Shown here: in pieces, positions 1-7,956 of the stretch
How the letters are laid out: every line of letters starts with the position of its first letter
Position numbering within the stretch: the first letter of the stretch is position 1
Source: an uncultured Eubacteriales bacterium
GTDB taxonomy: Bacteria > Bacillota > Clostridia > Oscillospirales > Acutalibacteraceae
Assembly (NCBI GenBank): GCA_949293815.1
Contig: CASFEZ010000005.1
Coordinates: 62,001-126,000, forward strand
DNA: 64,000 bases
Direction: 5' to 3'
Made by a program: the position numbers and the translations under genes
Notes under the pieces: generated by a model
The model's input: the letters and a program-made list of their open reading frames with translations, nothing else
What the model was told of the DNA's origin: nothing
Database searches by the model: none

Positions 1-603
1 GATGCTTGCGCCCGAAGCATCATAAACAGTAAAGCTGACAATATCATAATTGACGGGATTGGCTATTTTGGCATGCACCGCCACCCTGCCAACGCCATCG
101 GTCACTCTGGTATTGATATAAATACCATTGGAACCGTTTTCCCCGAGCTCAAAATGGGTAACACCCGCAATGATTAAATGGACATCGCCCCATATACCGC
201 CGAAAAATTCCGAGCCGGGCAGCAGACGGCACATATCGGAATAATCCGAATTATCCGCCACAACGGAAATCACATTGGTCTGCCCGAAAACCACCGACTT
301 GGTAATTTCCACCCGAAAGGAGGTAAAGCCGCCCTTGTGAATGCCCACACATTTATCATTGATATATACCAGACAGACATTACTGACCCCGCCAAATTCC
401 AAAAACAGGCGAATCGCCTGCAATTCCGCCGGAATCGGCAGTTCTTTTCGATAGATACATTTGCCCTTATACGCCCCCGCCCCTTTGGCGGGCCAGGTAT
501 AAGGCAAATTGATTTGCAACGGGGAAACCAGGGCGTCGCTGATGTTTTCGGGCACCTGACGCGAAAACAGCCAGCCCTGATTCAAATTAAAAAGCTGTTT
601 CAT
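1..603 (-). CDS. Glycoside hydrolase family 2, N-terminal part (cut by window edge)
   Basis: The first 201 codons of a GH2-type glycosidase that runs off the left end. The translation begins MKQLFNLNQGWLFSRQ and shows the jelly-roll sugar-binding domain of the family: YRKELPIP at about residue 45, LEFGGVSNVCLVYINDK at about 67-83, and the domain-closing motif FFGGIWGDVHLI at about 131-142. The start of the immunoglobulin-like second domain follows. The (alpha/beta)8 catalytic barrel with its two glutamates lies outside the window, so the substrate (galactoside, glucuronide or other) cannot be told. The ATG at 603 follows AGGAGGG by about 8 bases, and a promoter lies just upstream. It is one of three GH2 genes here, the others being at 25599 and 35572. 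Confidence 0.87.
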   Translation of the reverse strand, partial: MKQLFNLNQGWLFSRQVPENISDALVSPLQINLPYTWPAKGAGAYKGKCIYRKELPIPAELQAIRLFLEFGGVSNVCLVYINDKCVGIHKGGFTSFRVEITKSVVFGQTNVISVVADNSDYSDMCRLLPGSEFFGGIWGDVHLIIAGVTHFELGENGSNGIYINTRVTDGVGRVAVHAKIANPVNYDIVSFTVYDASGASI

Positions 604-641
604 AAGCAAATCCCTCCTGTGTATCACAGCCGGAATACTTT

Positions 642-670
642 ATTTTATCATATTCGACCGGTTGTTTCAA
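642..670 (-). promoter_or_regulatory. Sigma-A type promoter for the GH2 gene ending at 1
   Basis: Read on the minus strand: TTGAAA (670-665), a 17-base gap, TAAAAT (647-642). It lies about 40 bases before the AGGAGGG ribosome-binding site of the GH2 gene, so the leader is short. Confidence 0.6.
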
Positions 671-724
671 TACATCTATATGACAAAATCCAAACAAATA
701 CGCAATGACACAAAATGCCCGTTC

Positions 725-1711
725 TTACGCATTGGTCTGTTTGCTGCGTCTTTTTGTCAAAACGGCAATTGTAATGACAAGCGCTGCGGCTAGCACCAGA
801 AAAACCACCCAAAAAAGCGCTGTATTGCTCGAATTTTCACGATTGTTCACAGCCTCGGCATCGCCGATAACCAGCGTTTGTCCATCGGTGCCAAATTCAA
901 GAATATCGGGATTTTCCATGGTCTGCTCCGTTGTCGTTTCCCCGGCGTTTTCACCGGCAGCGGTTGCACTCGGCTCAAGCACGGCCGCATTATCCCCATT
1001 GCCGAAATCCAACACGCCGTCACCGTCTCCTCCCTCCAAATCAATGCTCACACCGCCGCCTGCTGTGGTTTCGGGCTGTGTGGTCGGCGGAGCGGTTTCA
1101 TAATTTTCCGGGAATGTCATGGCAGTACCCAACGAATCCACCACCGACTGCAAATCCAGAAGCTCACTGTCGGAAGCTTCCTCGCCTTCCGCCATAAAAC
1201 GGACTTCCAGCGCCAAACCATTTGTCACCGTATGATAATAATAGGCATACAGCGCCCCTTCATACAGCACGGTATATTTGATAAACAGAACCGCCCCGGA
1301 GCGATACCGTTCCACCGCCTCCATGGAAAACCCATCGAGAGAGGTTGTGGTTTCCACCTGCTCACGAAGCAGGAGATTTAGCTGCGCAGCCGTCAGCGAA
1401 GCATAGGATGCCTGTCCATCAGCATCCTGCGCAGTAACAATCATCGACTTTTCGCCCCGCTTTTCGGTCAGCCATATACTATAGGAAAAGGCGTTCATAT
1501 AATCCGTTAAAAGCGAAGCGGAGAGTCCGCGCTTTTCCTGCAAATCCTCGTGAATCTTGTCGGGCGTGCTGACATACCAATCATCGGAAAAGGTTATGGG
1601 AATCAAAATGCCGCCAACCGATGCCGTTTGGGTTTGGCTTTCGGCAGAAGCAGTAAAAACAAAAGCAAAACAAAACAGAACCGCAAGGATTCCGCACGCT
1701 GTTTTTTTCAA
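725..1711 (-). CDS. Secreted protein with C-terminal membrane anchor, function unknown
   Basis: I do not recognise a family. The protein has an N-terminal signal peptide (MKKTACGILAVLFCFAFVF, cut probably after TASA), an extracellular domain of about 200 residues, and an acidic Gly/Thr-rich linker containing TTQPETTAGGG. A single transmembrane segment near the C-terminus (ALFWVVFLVLAAALVITI) is followed by a basic cytoplasmic tail, KRRSKQTNA. The layout is that of a type I membrane protein displayed on the cell surface. Three starts compete: GTG 1720, ATG 1717 and TTG 1711. The sequence AGCAGGTGAT sits directly on the first two and 5-7 bases before the TTG, so I chose TTG 1711 (328 residues). 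It has its own promoter at 1779-1807 and no obvious operon partner. Confidence 0.72.
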   Translation of the reverse strand: MKKTACGILAVLFCFAFVFTASAESQTQTASVGGILIPITFSDDWYVSTPDKIHEDLQEKRGLSASLLTDYMNAFSYSIWLTEKRGEKSMIVTAQDADGQASYASLTAAQLNLLLREQVETTTSLDGFSMEAVERYRSGAVLFIKYTVLYEGALYAYYYHTVTNGLALEVRFMAEGEEASDSELLDLQSVVDSLGTAMTFPENYETAPPTTQPETTAGGGVSIDLEGGDGDGVLDFGNGDNAAVLEPSATAAGENAGETTTEQTMENPDILEFGTDGQTLVIGDAEAVNNRENSSNTALFWVVFLVLAAALVITIAVLTKRRSKQTNA

Positions 1712-1778
1712 AGACATCACCTGCTGTATTTTTCATTTTGCATCATCAGCGCCGCCGAAAAACTTTCGGCTCCATTTA

Positions 1779-1807
1779 ACTATAGCATATCCGTTTGCGC
1801 TTGACAA
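1779..1807 (-). promoter_or_regulatory. Sigma-A type promoter for the secreted protein at 725
   Basis: Minus strand: TTGTCA (1807-1802), 17 bases, TATAGT (1784-1779). The expected transcript start is about 60 bases before the TTG start codon. Confidence 0.65.
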
Positions 1808-1848
1808 GCAAAAATACAAACGCGGGCAAGCAGCCGTCTGTTGCCCGC

Positions 1849-1888
1849 AGCAAAATAAAAAATAAAGGAGAGCATCGCCCTCCTTTAT
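1849..1888 (-). terminator. Rho-independent terminator of the surface-protein gene
   Basis: Arms at 1862-1870 and 1880-1888 (ATAAAGGAG / CTCCTTTAT, nine pairs). On the minus strand they are followed by a T-rich tract with a few As. It lies 19 bases past the stop codon of the gene at 1907. Confidence 0.75.
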
Positions 1889-1906
1889 CGGTTAATCAGT
1901 CCAAAA

Positions 1907-2413
1907 TTATTTAACAGAAGCCTTTCTGCGGGTAAACACAAATGCTGCGCCTGCAAGCATAAACAACCCAGCCGCAACGCCTACACCGGCATCACCGGTC
2001 TGCGGAATATTGGTTGTAGGAGCCGTAGTAGAAGGTGCGTTTGTGGTAGACGGCGCTGTGGTAGAGGTAGACGGCGCTGTGGCAGAGGTAGACGGCGCCG
2101 TGGTTGTGGGAGTGGTGTCGGAACCACCGGGAAGCAGGTTGCCGAGCAAATCCTCCAGATTCAGGTTGCCGAGCAGGGAGCTTAAATCTAAACCGCCAAG
2201 CATCGAGCCCAAGTCACCCATACCCAAATCGTTCAAAATACCGCTGAAGTCCATGCCGGACAGCATCTCGGTAATGGCAGAGGGGTCAAAGTCGGCAAAA
2301 ATCGGCGTCAGCTGACCGGAGCCGTTGCTGAGTATATCACCAAGAGCGCTGACAGACACTGCACAGGTTAAAGCGAGCGCAAGCGCCAAAAGCACAGCAA
2401 TAATTTTTTTCAT
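1907..2413 (-). CDS. Small LPXTG-like sortase-anchored surface protein
   Basis: A 168-residue secreted protein of no family I can name. A signal peptide (MKKIIAVLLALALALTCAV) is followed by a leucine/glycine/aspartate-rich middle of repeated short units: GMDFSGILNDLG, GDLGSMLGG, DLSSLLGN, NLEDLLGNLL. Then comes a Pro/Ser/Thr stretch built of APSTS/APSTT repeats, likely a wall-spanning and possibly glycosylated stalk. The C-terminus has IPQTGD, a hydrophobic stretch (GVGVAAGLFMLAGAAFVF) and RRKASVK, the order of a sortase signal, with Ile in place of the usual Leu. GAAAGGAA precedes the ATG. It is monocistronic, with its own promoter (2457-2485) and terminator (1849-1888). Confidence 0.8.
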   Translation of the reverse strand: MKKIIAVLLALALALTCAVSVSALGDILSNGSGQLTPIFADFDPSAITEMLSGMDFSGILNDLGMGDLGSMLGGLDLSSLLGNLNLEDLLGNLLPGGSDTTPTTTAPSTSATAPSTSTTAPSTTNAPSTTAPTTNIPQTGDAGVGVAAGLFMLAGAAFVFTRRKASVK

Positions 2414-2456
2414 GAAAAAACATTCCTTTCAAAAGAACTCAATTCTTACAGATATA

Positions 2457-2485
2457 AGCATACTATCAATCGATTTCAATGTCAA
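2457..2485 (-). promoter_or_regulatory. Strong sigma-A type promoter for the LPXTG-like gene
   Basis: Minus strand: perfect TTGACA (2485-2480), 17 bases, TATGCT (2462-2457). It lies about 45 bases upstream of the start codon at 2413. Confidence 0.75.
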
Positions 2486-2635
2486 TGATGATATGAACAA
2501 AATTTTAATATTTGTATACTTGCATAAAAATCAATCTTGTTTTTTGTTGGTTTTACACATTCTTCTTATTTGTATATCTCTGAAAAAAGCGGCAAATACT
2601 ACACCTGACAACAAAAATTGAACGGAGGAAATACC

Positions 2636-2806
2636 ATGCTGTTTTCAGGGTCCGGCAAAGAAAAGAAAAAGAACCGCAAAAGCGAACAGGCGGCGGATAT
2701 ATGGGATGATTTCAGCACCGAGGAGAATACCTACGATATTCTCGGCAGTTATACGGGACAGCCTGTAAACGACAGTCTGCCGGAGCAGGATGCAGACGAT
2801 TTATAA
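2636..2806 (+). CDS. Small charged hypothetical protein (56 residues)
   Basis: Predicted because ATG 2636 follows a strong GGAGGAA (2624-2630) with good spacing. The protein is MLFSGSGKEKKKNRKSEQAA onward, with a lysine-rich first third and an acidic end, QDADDL. It has no membrane segment or signal peptide and no motif I know. Earlier in-frame starts lack a ribosome-binding site. A terminator follows at 2908-2933. It could be a real small cytoplasmic protein; the main support is the ribosome-binding site and the matching terminator. Confidence 0.55.
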   Translation: MLFSGSGKEKKKNRKSEQAADIWDDFSTEENTYDILGSYTGQPVNDSLPEQDADDL

Positions 2807-2907
2807 GCCTGTTTCACCGCCTGGCAAAGCTGCTCATGCCATGCATCCGGCAGCATCCGACCGCCAACACCGAAGAGTGCCGAAATCATACCGGTTTATT
2901 ATTTTTT

Positions 2908-2933
2908 GCGCGGCTGCCCTGCCGCGCTTTTTT
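2908..2933 (+). terminator. Rho-independent terminator after the 56-residue gene
   Basis: GCGCGG (2908-2913) pairs with CCGCGC (2922-2927) around an eight-base loop and is followed by six Ts. Ts also precede the stem, so only the plus direction has the right tail. Confidence 0.8.
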
Positions 2934-3058
2934 CATCGCATCGCCCTTTCCTATATATATTGTATATAAATATTATATCGCTTCAGACGGGTTTTATTGT
3001 TTCAATCAAGAAAATACCAAACAAAAATTACAAAAAACTGTCCATTTGTGACATTCTG

Positions 3059-3087
3059 TTGCACACGCATTTTAATTATGCTATTCT
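3059..3087 (+). promoter_or_regulatory. Promoter of the GT8 / TVP38 operon
   Basis: TTGCAC (3059-3064), 17 bases, TATTCT (3082-3087). Transcription from here would give a leader of about 130 bases containing an imperfect hairpin (about 3105-3136) that ends in six Ts. A second TATACT at 3192-3197 lacks a good upstream box. Confidence 0.5.
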
Positions 3088-3224
3088 GTATACGGGGTAG
3101 TAGCAAAAAACTGTGAGCGGGGAACTCTGTTTTTTCATCATATTTTCTTCAATCTTATGTTTTTTGTAACTTTTTCTTTACTTTAACAGTCTATACTGTG
3201 TCCATCAAGACAAGGAGGATCGTT

Positions 3225-4055
3225 ATGAATATTTTAGTCACCTTAAACAGCAATTATGTACCGCCCCTTACCGTCCTGCTCCATTCGCTGACAGAAAACA
3301 ACCCCAGTACCGTTATCGACTTGTATGTAGCGCATTCCTCCCTGACATCGGAGGATTTCCGGCGCATAGAAAATAGCTGTGATATGCGCCGCACCCGCAT
3401 TCACTCGGTAAGCATTGCACCGGATGTTTTGGCGGAAGCGCCGACGCTCAAGCGTCTGTCCAAAGAAACCTACTACCGGTTGCTTGCCATAGATTTTCTG
3501 CCGCCCGAAATCGACCGTATCCTGTATATCGACCCGGATACGGTTGTCCTGCGCTCACTTGACAGCTTTTATAATATGGATTTGAACGGCAGTTTGATGG
3601 CAGCGGCAGGTCATACCAAGGGCTGGATTGAAGCGCTGAACCACCGGCGGCTGAAAATGGCAGAAGGCAGCCGCTACATCAACGCCGGCATTATTTTAAT
3701 GGACATACAGGCTATGCGAAAAGAATATACCGTCCATGATATTTTTGACTATATTACAGCCAATGCTAAAAAATTATACTTAGGCGACCAGGACGTATTT
3801 AACGGTCTGTTTACCGGCAGAATCCAGATTGTGGACGAATGTCTATATAATCTGGACGAAAAGACTTTCCGCGAACACCGCGGGCATATCGACCTGGAGT
3901 GGGTGCGCCAAAACACGGTTATCGTTCATTACAACGGTCAGTACAAGCCCTGGAAAGAGGGCTACAAGGGCGTCTTACAGGATTTTTATTATGACTACCG
4001 AAAAAAACTGCCTCAGCTGCCGTTGCAGCATCAGAAAGGGTCGCTGATTGCATGA
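3225..4055 (+). CDS. Family 8 glycosyltransferase (LgtC-like)
   Basis: A 276-residue cytoplasmic glycosyltransferase that should transfer a hexose from a nucleotide sugar with retention of configuration, as GT8 enzymes do; the acceptor is unknown. It starts MNILVTLNSNYVPPLTVLLH, the nucleotide-sugar fold. The metal-binding DxD is in YIDPDTVVL (residues 103-105). Other family motifs are YINAGIILMD at about 154, LGDQDVFNGLF at about 193, and the C-terminal HYNGQYKPWKEGY with its metal-binding histidine. ATG 3225 follows AAGGAGG by six bases; the GTG at 3198 has no such site. The stop overlaps the next start in ATGA, so the membrane protein is translationally coupled. A role in a surface or storage polysaccharide is inference. 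Confidence 0.9.
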   Translation: MNILVTLNSNYVPPLTVLLHSLTENNPSTVIDLYVAHSSLTSEDFRRIENSCDMRRTRIHSVSIAPDVLAEAPTLKRLSKETYYRLLAIDFLPPEIDRILYIDPDTVVLRSLDSFYNMDLNGSLMAAAGHTKGWIEALNHRRLKMAEGSRYINAGIILMDIQAMRKEYTVHDIFDYITANAKKLYLGDQDVFNGLFTGRIQIVDECLYNLDEKTFREHRGHIDLEWVRQNTVIVHYNGQYKPWKEGYKGVLQDFYYDYRKKLPQLPLQHQKGSLIA

Positions 4056-4864
4056 CAACAACAAAACCAGAAACCAATAAGCTGAAAGCCCTGATACAGC
4101 AAAAGCGGCAGGCTCTGCGGGAAGCGCTGGCAGAAACCGCCGCAAACGAAAAAGATATCAAGCGCAAACGCATTGCCATTTTGATTTTTGCCATTCTGCT
4201 GTTAGCGGCTTCTCTTGCTTGTTATTTTACCATCGGCAAGCAGCTTTTGCTTTTCATTGAAGATAAAGATGCGTTCAAAGCGTGGCTTGCCGGGTTCGGC
4301 GCAGGCAGCCGGATTATCTTTGTCCTCATTCGTGCGCTGCAAACCGTAGTTAAATTCATTCCGGCAGAGCCGCTGGAAATCGGCGCGGGGTATGTGTTCG
4401 GTACCTGGGGCGGGCTGTTGTACTGCTCGTTGGGGTCACTGCTTGGGTCGCTGATTATTCTGCTTTTGACCAAAAAATTCGGTATCAAACTGGTTTCACT
4501 TTTTGTATCCAAGAAAAAAATCGATTCCCTGCAATTTTTACAGAACAAACAGAACCTGAATATGACGCTGTTCATCATTTATCTGATTCCCAGCACGCCG
4601 AAAGACATCATTACTTATCTCATCGGGGTGACGGACGAAAGCATTCCGCTGTTTTTACTGATTACAACCATCGGCAGGATCCCATCCATTATCACCTCTA
4701 CCTGGTGCGGACATACGCTCCAGCAAGAAAATTACCTGGCCGCAGCCGTCATTTTCATTGCCACGGCGCTGTTTGGCTTTCTATGCGCCTTTCTATATCG
4801 CCGTTTTGCGGGGAGAGAAAACAGAAAAATGAACGAGGAAATTTCTGACAATTCCGGCGTATAA
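4052..4864 (+). CDS. TVP38/TMEM64-family (VTT domain) membrane protein
   Basis: A 270-residue polytopic inner-membrane protein. After a charged coiled-coil-prone N-terminus (about residues 1-47), the first membrane helix is IAILIFAILLLAASLACYF. The VTT core carries the family marks FIPAEPLEIGAGYVFGTWGG at about 110-129, SLGSLLGSLIILLL, and the re-entrant LIPSTPKDIITYLIG at about 184. These proteins are DedA relatives thought to move or flip lipids or ions; the exact substrate is not known. It overlaps the GT8 gene by four bases, suggesting a shared role such as export of a glycosylated lipid, which is only inference. The shared terminator is at 4873-4909. Confidence 0.88.
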   Translation: MTTTKPETNKLKALIQQKRQALREALAETAANEKDIKRKRIAILIFAILLLAASLACYFTIGKQLLLFIEDKDAFKAWLAGFGAGSRIIFVLIRALQTVVKFIPAEPLEIGAGYVFGTWGGLLYCSLGSLLGSLIILLLTKKFGIKLVSLFVSKKKIDSLQFLQNKQNLNMTLFIIYLIPSTPKDIITYLIGVTDESIPLFLLITTIGRIPSIITSTWCGHTLQQENYLAAAVIFIATALFGFLCAFLYRRFAGRENRKMNEEISDNSGV

Positions 4865-4872
4865 CAAAGGCA

Positions 4873-4909
4873 AAACGGGTCAACACTTTTGGTGTTGACC
4901 CGTTTTTTT
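4873..4909 (+). terminator. Strong Rho-independent terminator after the GT8 / TVP38 operon
   Basis: A stem of about 12 pairs (ACGGGTCAACAC / GTGTTGACCCGT) with a five-base loop, followed by seven Ts. It insulates spoIIR, which starts 47 bases later. Confidence 0.9.
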
Positions 4910-4955
4910 GTATCGCAAAGCGGGTGTACTCCATTTGGAAAGGAAGTCCCGTTTG

Positions 4956-5555
4956 ATGTCAAAAGGTATGTCCACCGCCGCGCTGCGCATTGCCAGCGCC
5001 TGTTTTTGCTGTTGTATTCTGCTGAACATCACCGCCTTTTATGCCAGGTGTGAAAACCTGCGCGGACAGTTTTTGCGCCTGCATGTCATTGCCGCCTCCG
5101 ACACCGCCGAAGACCAGCGGCTGAAGCTGAAGGTGCGTGATGCTGTTCTGACGGCAGGGGGCGAGCTGTTCGACGGCAGCGTGACCGCCGCCGAGGCAGA
5201 GGAAAAAATTCGTCCCGCCATTCCCGTTTTACAGGAAGCAGCCGAACAGGTTCTGCGCGCAAACGGCTGCGAGGATACGGTAATTGTAACCGTACAGCAA
5301 GAATATTTCACCACCCGGCAATATGGAGAAATCACACTGCCCGCAGGGGTTTACGAGGCAGTAAAAGTGGTAATCGGCGAGGGGGTCGGGCAAAACTGGT
5401 GGTGCGTCATGTTCCCACCCCTGTGCCTGCCCGCCGCCGAAGCCGTCGCGTCCGAGGACTACTTCAGCCAAGAGGATGCCGACCTGCTGCGTCAGCCGGT
5501 AAAATACCGGGCAAAGCTGAAAATTGTAGAATGGATAGAACAGCTTTTATCCTGA
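4956..5555 (+). CDS. spoIIR: Stage II sporulation protein R
   Basis: SpoIIR is the secreted forespore signal that triggers SpoIIGA-dependent processing of pro-sigma-E in the mother cell. The 199-residue product has an N-terminal hydrophobic segment (LRIASACFCCCILLNITAF) for secretion, followed by LRLHVIAASDTAEDQRLKLK and VRDAVL, the family signature. The conserved block QNWWCVMFPPLCLP lies at about 147-160, and the C-terminus ends KIVEWIEQLLS. ATG 4956 follows GGAAAGGAAG; the earlier frame extension has no ribosome-binding site. It is single, flanked by terminators on both sides. Known members depend on sigma-F, but I could not find a convincing sigma-F promoter in the short upstream gap. Confidence 0.95.
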   Translation: MSKGMSTAALRIASACFCCCILLNITAFYARCENLRGQFLRLHVIAASDTAEDQRLKLKVRDAVLTAGGELFDGSVTAAEAEEKIRPAIPVLQEAAEQVLRANGCEDTVIVTVQQEYFTTRQYGEITLPAGVYEAVKVVIGEGVGQNWWCVMFPPLCLPAAEAVASEDYFSQEDADLLRQPVKYRAKLKIVEWIEQLLS

Positions 5556-5592
5556 ATCTGCTTGCCGGGCTTGTGACAGTTCGCATGTAAAG

Positions 5593-5625
5593 AAGGCAGA
5601 GAAGCCGCACTCCTCTGCCTTTTTG
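5593..5625 (+). terminator. Rho-independent terminator after spoIIR
   Basis: AGGCAGAG pairs with CTCTGCCT (5613-5620), followed by a run of Ts. It directly abuts the end of the ABC remnant on the other strand. Confidence 0.8.
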
Positions 5626-6156
5626 TTATGCGCCAATCGCGTTGCCGGTATACAGTTGATAATATCTGCCTTTCTCGGTCAGCAGCTGTTCGTGGGTGCC
5701 CCGCTCAATAATGCGTCCCTGTTCGAGCACCATAATACAGTCCGCATTCTTTACGGTGCTGAGCCGGTGGGCAATCACAAAGCTGGTGCGACCCTGCATG
5801 AGCTGATCCATCCCCTTTTGCACCAGCTGCTCAGTGCGCGTATCAATCGAGGAAGTCGCCTCATCCAGGATAAGCACCGGCGGGTCTGCCACGGCGGCGC
5901 GGGCAATGGCCAGAAGCTGCCGCTGCCCCTGGGAAAGGTTCGCGCCGTCGCCGGTCAGCATGGTCTGGTACCCCTCCGGCAGCCGCCGGATAAATCCGTC
6001 CGCATTCGCCAGTTTGGCGGCGGCAATACATTCTTCATCGGTGGCGTCCAGCCGGCCGTAGCGGATATTGTCCATCACCGTGCCGGTGAACAGATGGGTA
6101 TCCTGCAACACCATCCCCAAACTGCGGCGCAAATCGCTTTTCTTAATTTTATTGAT
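5626..6156 (-). pseudogene. 3' remnant of an ABC exporter ATPase gene
   Basis: The C-terminal two thirds of an ABC nucleotide-binding domain without its front. From about IKKSDLRRSLG onward it has the Q-loop (MVLQDTHLF), the signature NLSQGQRQL, Walker B (PVLILDEATSSID) and the switch histidine (FVIAHRLST), ending GNAIGA. Walker A and the whole membrane domain are absent. A TAA at 6157-6159 closes the frame only ten codons before the likeness ends, and the sequence beyond it shows no ABC homology in any frame. The only start is a TTG at 6132 without a good ribosome-binding site. The product could not bind ATP normally, so I treat this as a deletion remnant. It differs in sequence from the intact exporter at 62578. 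Confidence 0.85.
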
Positions 6157-6237
6157 TATGATTTATAAACTCACCGACTGCTTTATGAAGCTGCGTTAAC
6201 TGCATGAAATATACCAACCGTTTTTCATCTTACATAA

Positions 6238-6277
6238 AAAACCGTTTCGCTGCTCTTGTCAGCAGCAGAAACGGTTT
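6238..6277 (-). terminator. Terminator of the serine hydrolase gene
   Basis: A long stem, AAACCGTTTCTGCTGC read on the minus strand pairing with GCAGCGAAACGGTTT around a short loop and a bulge, followed by Ts. It lies about 35 bases past the stop at 6311. A-rich flanks mean it may work in both directions. Confidence 0.75.
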
Positions 6278-6310
6278 TTATTTTAATATTACAAAAAAAA
6301 TATAATGCAA

Positions 6311-7888
6311 TTATTTACCCGCTTTTACCAGTCCGCGTTGCGTGGGCTGCAAAATTTTACCGACCCGGGGAACGAGGACTTTAATCCACCATTCAAAATA
6401 TTTGCCTTTTAATATGGATTTCAGCTTTTCACCGGTGGCTTTGGTGCGCTCTTCCATATCCGGCACGGTGCGCGGCTGCATGGAAATACGGTTTCCTTGG
6501 AAAGTAAAAATAAACCGGCGGGTTACCGTAGCGGGAATGGGCTTGATATGCACTTCCAGCGTATGCGCGTCCGCCCAAAAGGCATATCCGGCGCAGTCAA
6601 AATCCAGTTCGCCGATTTTTATTTGGCTGTGGGCAATCTCCCCGTTGAAAGGCAGCACTGCCCGCTGCCCCGGGTTGCCCTTTTCATCCCAGGTCATCAC
6701 CACATCGTTTTCCCGGAACCGGAAGCAAAGATTGGTCATATCGCCGCCCTTTTCGCGTGAAAAAAAGGTAACCTGCATGGGGAAAACGCTCACAGGATAG
6801 CCACAGGCATCCACAAAATGCGGTTTGAGCAAGCCATAAACCTTGCCGCTTATCTTCTTTTCCAGGGGGCTGCGGGGGGTGGTTTTTGCTGTAAAAGCAG
6901 GCGCTAATGCCAAAGAAGTTGTCTGGGCGGCGGCGTCAGGTTCCACAAACAGCTGCGGCGCGTGCTGCCATACAATATCCAAACTTTTTTGCAGCTGCGG
7001 ACAGGAACCGGTCATCACAAGGCAGGCATCCTCCTTGCGAAAGGAAATGGCGTACTGCGAATACATCCCCTCGCAGCGAAAGGTTCCCGGATAGCCGGCG
7101 CATTGCCAGAAGCCGAGTCCATAGCCTGCCGCGCTGTCCGCATCCGACTGGGACACGGCGGAATCGGTCAAACAGGAGGTGGCTTCCCGAATATAGTCCT
7201 CGGGGATAATCTGCCGGTCAAACAGCCGTCCGCCGTTGTGGCAGCAAAGAATGAATTTGGCAATATCCTCGGTTTTCAGCAGAAGTCCCCAGCCGCCCGC
7301 TTCCGTATCATCGGAACGGGTTTCCCATACCGGCACCTCCATGCCCAGCGGCTCATACAGGCGGGGCGTCAAATAGGCGGTAACCGACATTCCGGTCACC
7401 CGCTGAATCACCGCCGCCGCTGCCGAATAGTTTTCATTAACATAACGGAAGCTGGTGCCCGGCTCAAAATCCCATTTCGCCTTTACAAAGGTGCGCAGCC
7501 AGTTTCTTCCGCCCCGGTGGGTGCGTTTGCCGGAAGTCATGGACATCAGCTGATAAACCGTCAATTTTTCCAAATAGGGGTCGGTTTTCTCCGGGCGCAA
7601 CTCCGGAAAAACATCCAAAAACTTGGTTTCCCGGGTCAGCAAGCCTTCTTTCAGAGCAAAGCCATAGGCTGCTGACAGAAAACTTTTGCTGATGGAAAAT
7701 ACCATATGCACGCTCTCTTTATAAAACGGCGCCCGGTAAACCTCGCACGCCACCTTTCCATGGCGAATCAGCATCAGGCTGTGCAAATCCATACCGCCCG
7801 CAATCAAGTCCTCCGCCAAAAGCTGCACCTCTTTTGACGAAATTCCCACTTCTTCCGCCGTTTTCGCCCGATCCAAATATTTTTCCAT
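6311..7888 (-). CDS. Beta-lactamase-fold serine hydrolase with C-terminal domain
   Basis: A 525-residue protein of the class C beta-lactamase / DD-peptidase superfamily ("beta-lactamase family serine hydrolase"). The SxxK motif is FSISKSFL with the nucleophile Ser65 and Lys68. The second motif is YVN (Tyr149) in FRYVNENYSAAA, followed by LGMEVPVWETRSD typical of this group. Residues from about 330 on form an added C-terminal domain. There is no signal peptide, so it is probably cytoplasmic, and I would not call it an antibiotic-resistance enzyme; an esterase or peptidase is equally possible. ATG 7888 follows AAAGGACTTGAGG. It lies 68 bases downstream of the radical-SAM gene, with a weak hairpin between them. 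Confidence 0.85.
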   Translation of the reverse strand: MEKYLDRAKTAEEVGISSKEVQLLAEDLIAGGMDLHSLMLIRHGKVACEVYRAPFYKESVHMVFSISKSFLSAAYGFALKEGLLTRETKFLDVFPELRPEKTDPYLEKLTVYQLMSMTSGKRTHRGGRNWLRTFVKAKWDFEPGTSFRYVNENYSAAAAVIQRVTGMSVTAYLTPRLYEPLGMEVPVWETRSDDTEAGGWGLLLKTEDIAKFILCCHNGGRLFDRQIIPEDYIREATSCLTDSAVSQSDADSAAGYGLGFWQCAGYPGTFRCEGMYSQYAISFRKEDACLVMTGSCPQLQKSLDIVWQHAPQLFVEPDAAAQTTSLALAPAFTAKTTPRSPLEKKISGKVYGLLKPHFVDACGYPVSVFPMQVTFFSREKGGDMTNLCFRFRENDVVMTWDEKGNPGQRAVLPFNGEIAHSQIKIGELDFDCAGYAFWADAHTLEVHIKPIPATVTRRFIFTFQGNRISMQPRTVPDMEERTKATGEKLKSILKGKYFEWWIKVLVPRVGKILQPTQRGLVKAGK

Positions 7889-7910
7889 ACCTCAAGTCCT
7901 TTATATAACA

Positions 7911-7939
7911 CAAACAGACGCCGACAAAACTTGCCGGCG
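7911..7939 (-). terminator. Possible weak terminator after the radical-SAM gene
   Basis: Minus strand: CGCCGGCA pairs with TGTCGGCG around a short loop, followed by the T-rich TCTGTTTGTG. The tail is poor, so read-through into the hydrolase gene is likely. Confidence 0.45.
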
Positions 7940-7956
7940 CCGGTTTGCAGAATTTT

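Larger units (their letters stand above)
2807..3224. other. Intergenic region: terminator, promoter and leader, no gene seen
   Basis: This 418-base gap holds the terminator at 2908-2933, an AT-rich stretch to about 3050, and the promoter and hairpin-bearing leader of the GT8 operon. Open frames here lack ribosome-binding sites and family likeness, so I call no gene. Confidence 0.6.

Noticed and set aside
178-708. Plus-strand open frame of 176 residues
   Set aside because: It is the opposite-strand shadow of the GH2 gene, whose translation shows clear family motifs; no ribosome-binding site.
6311-7888. Beta-lactamase resistance gene
   Set aside because: SxxK and YxN are present, but there is no signal peptide and the protein is much longer than class C beta-lactamases; a general serine hydrolase is safer.
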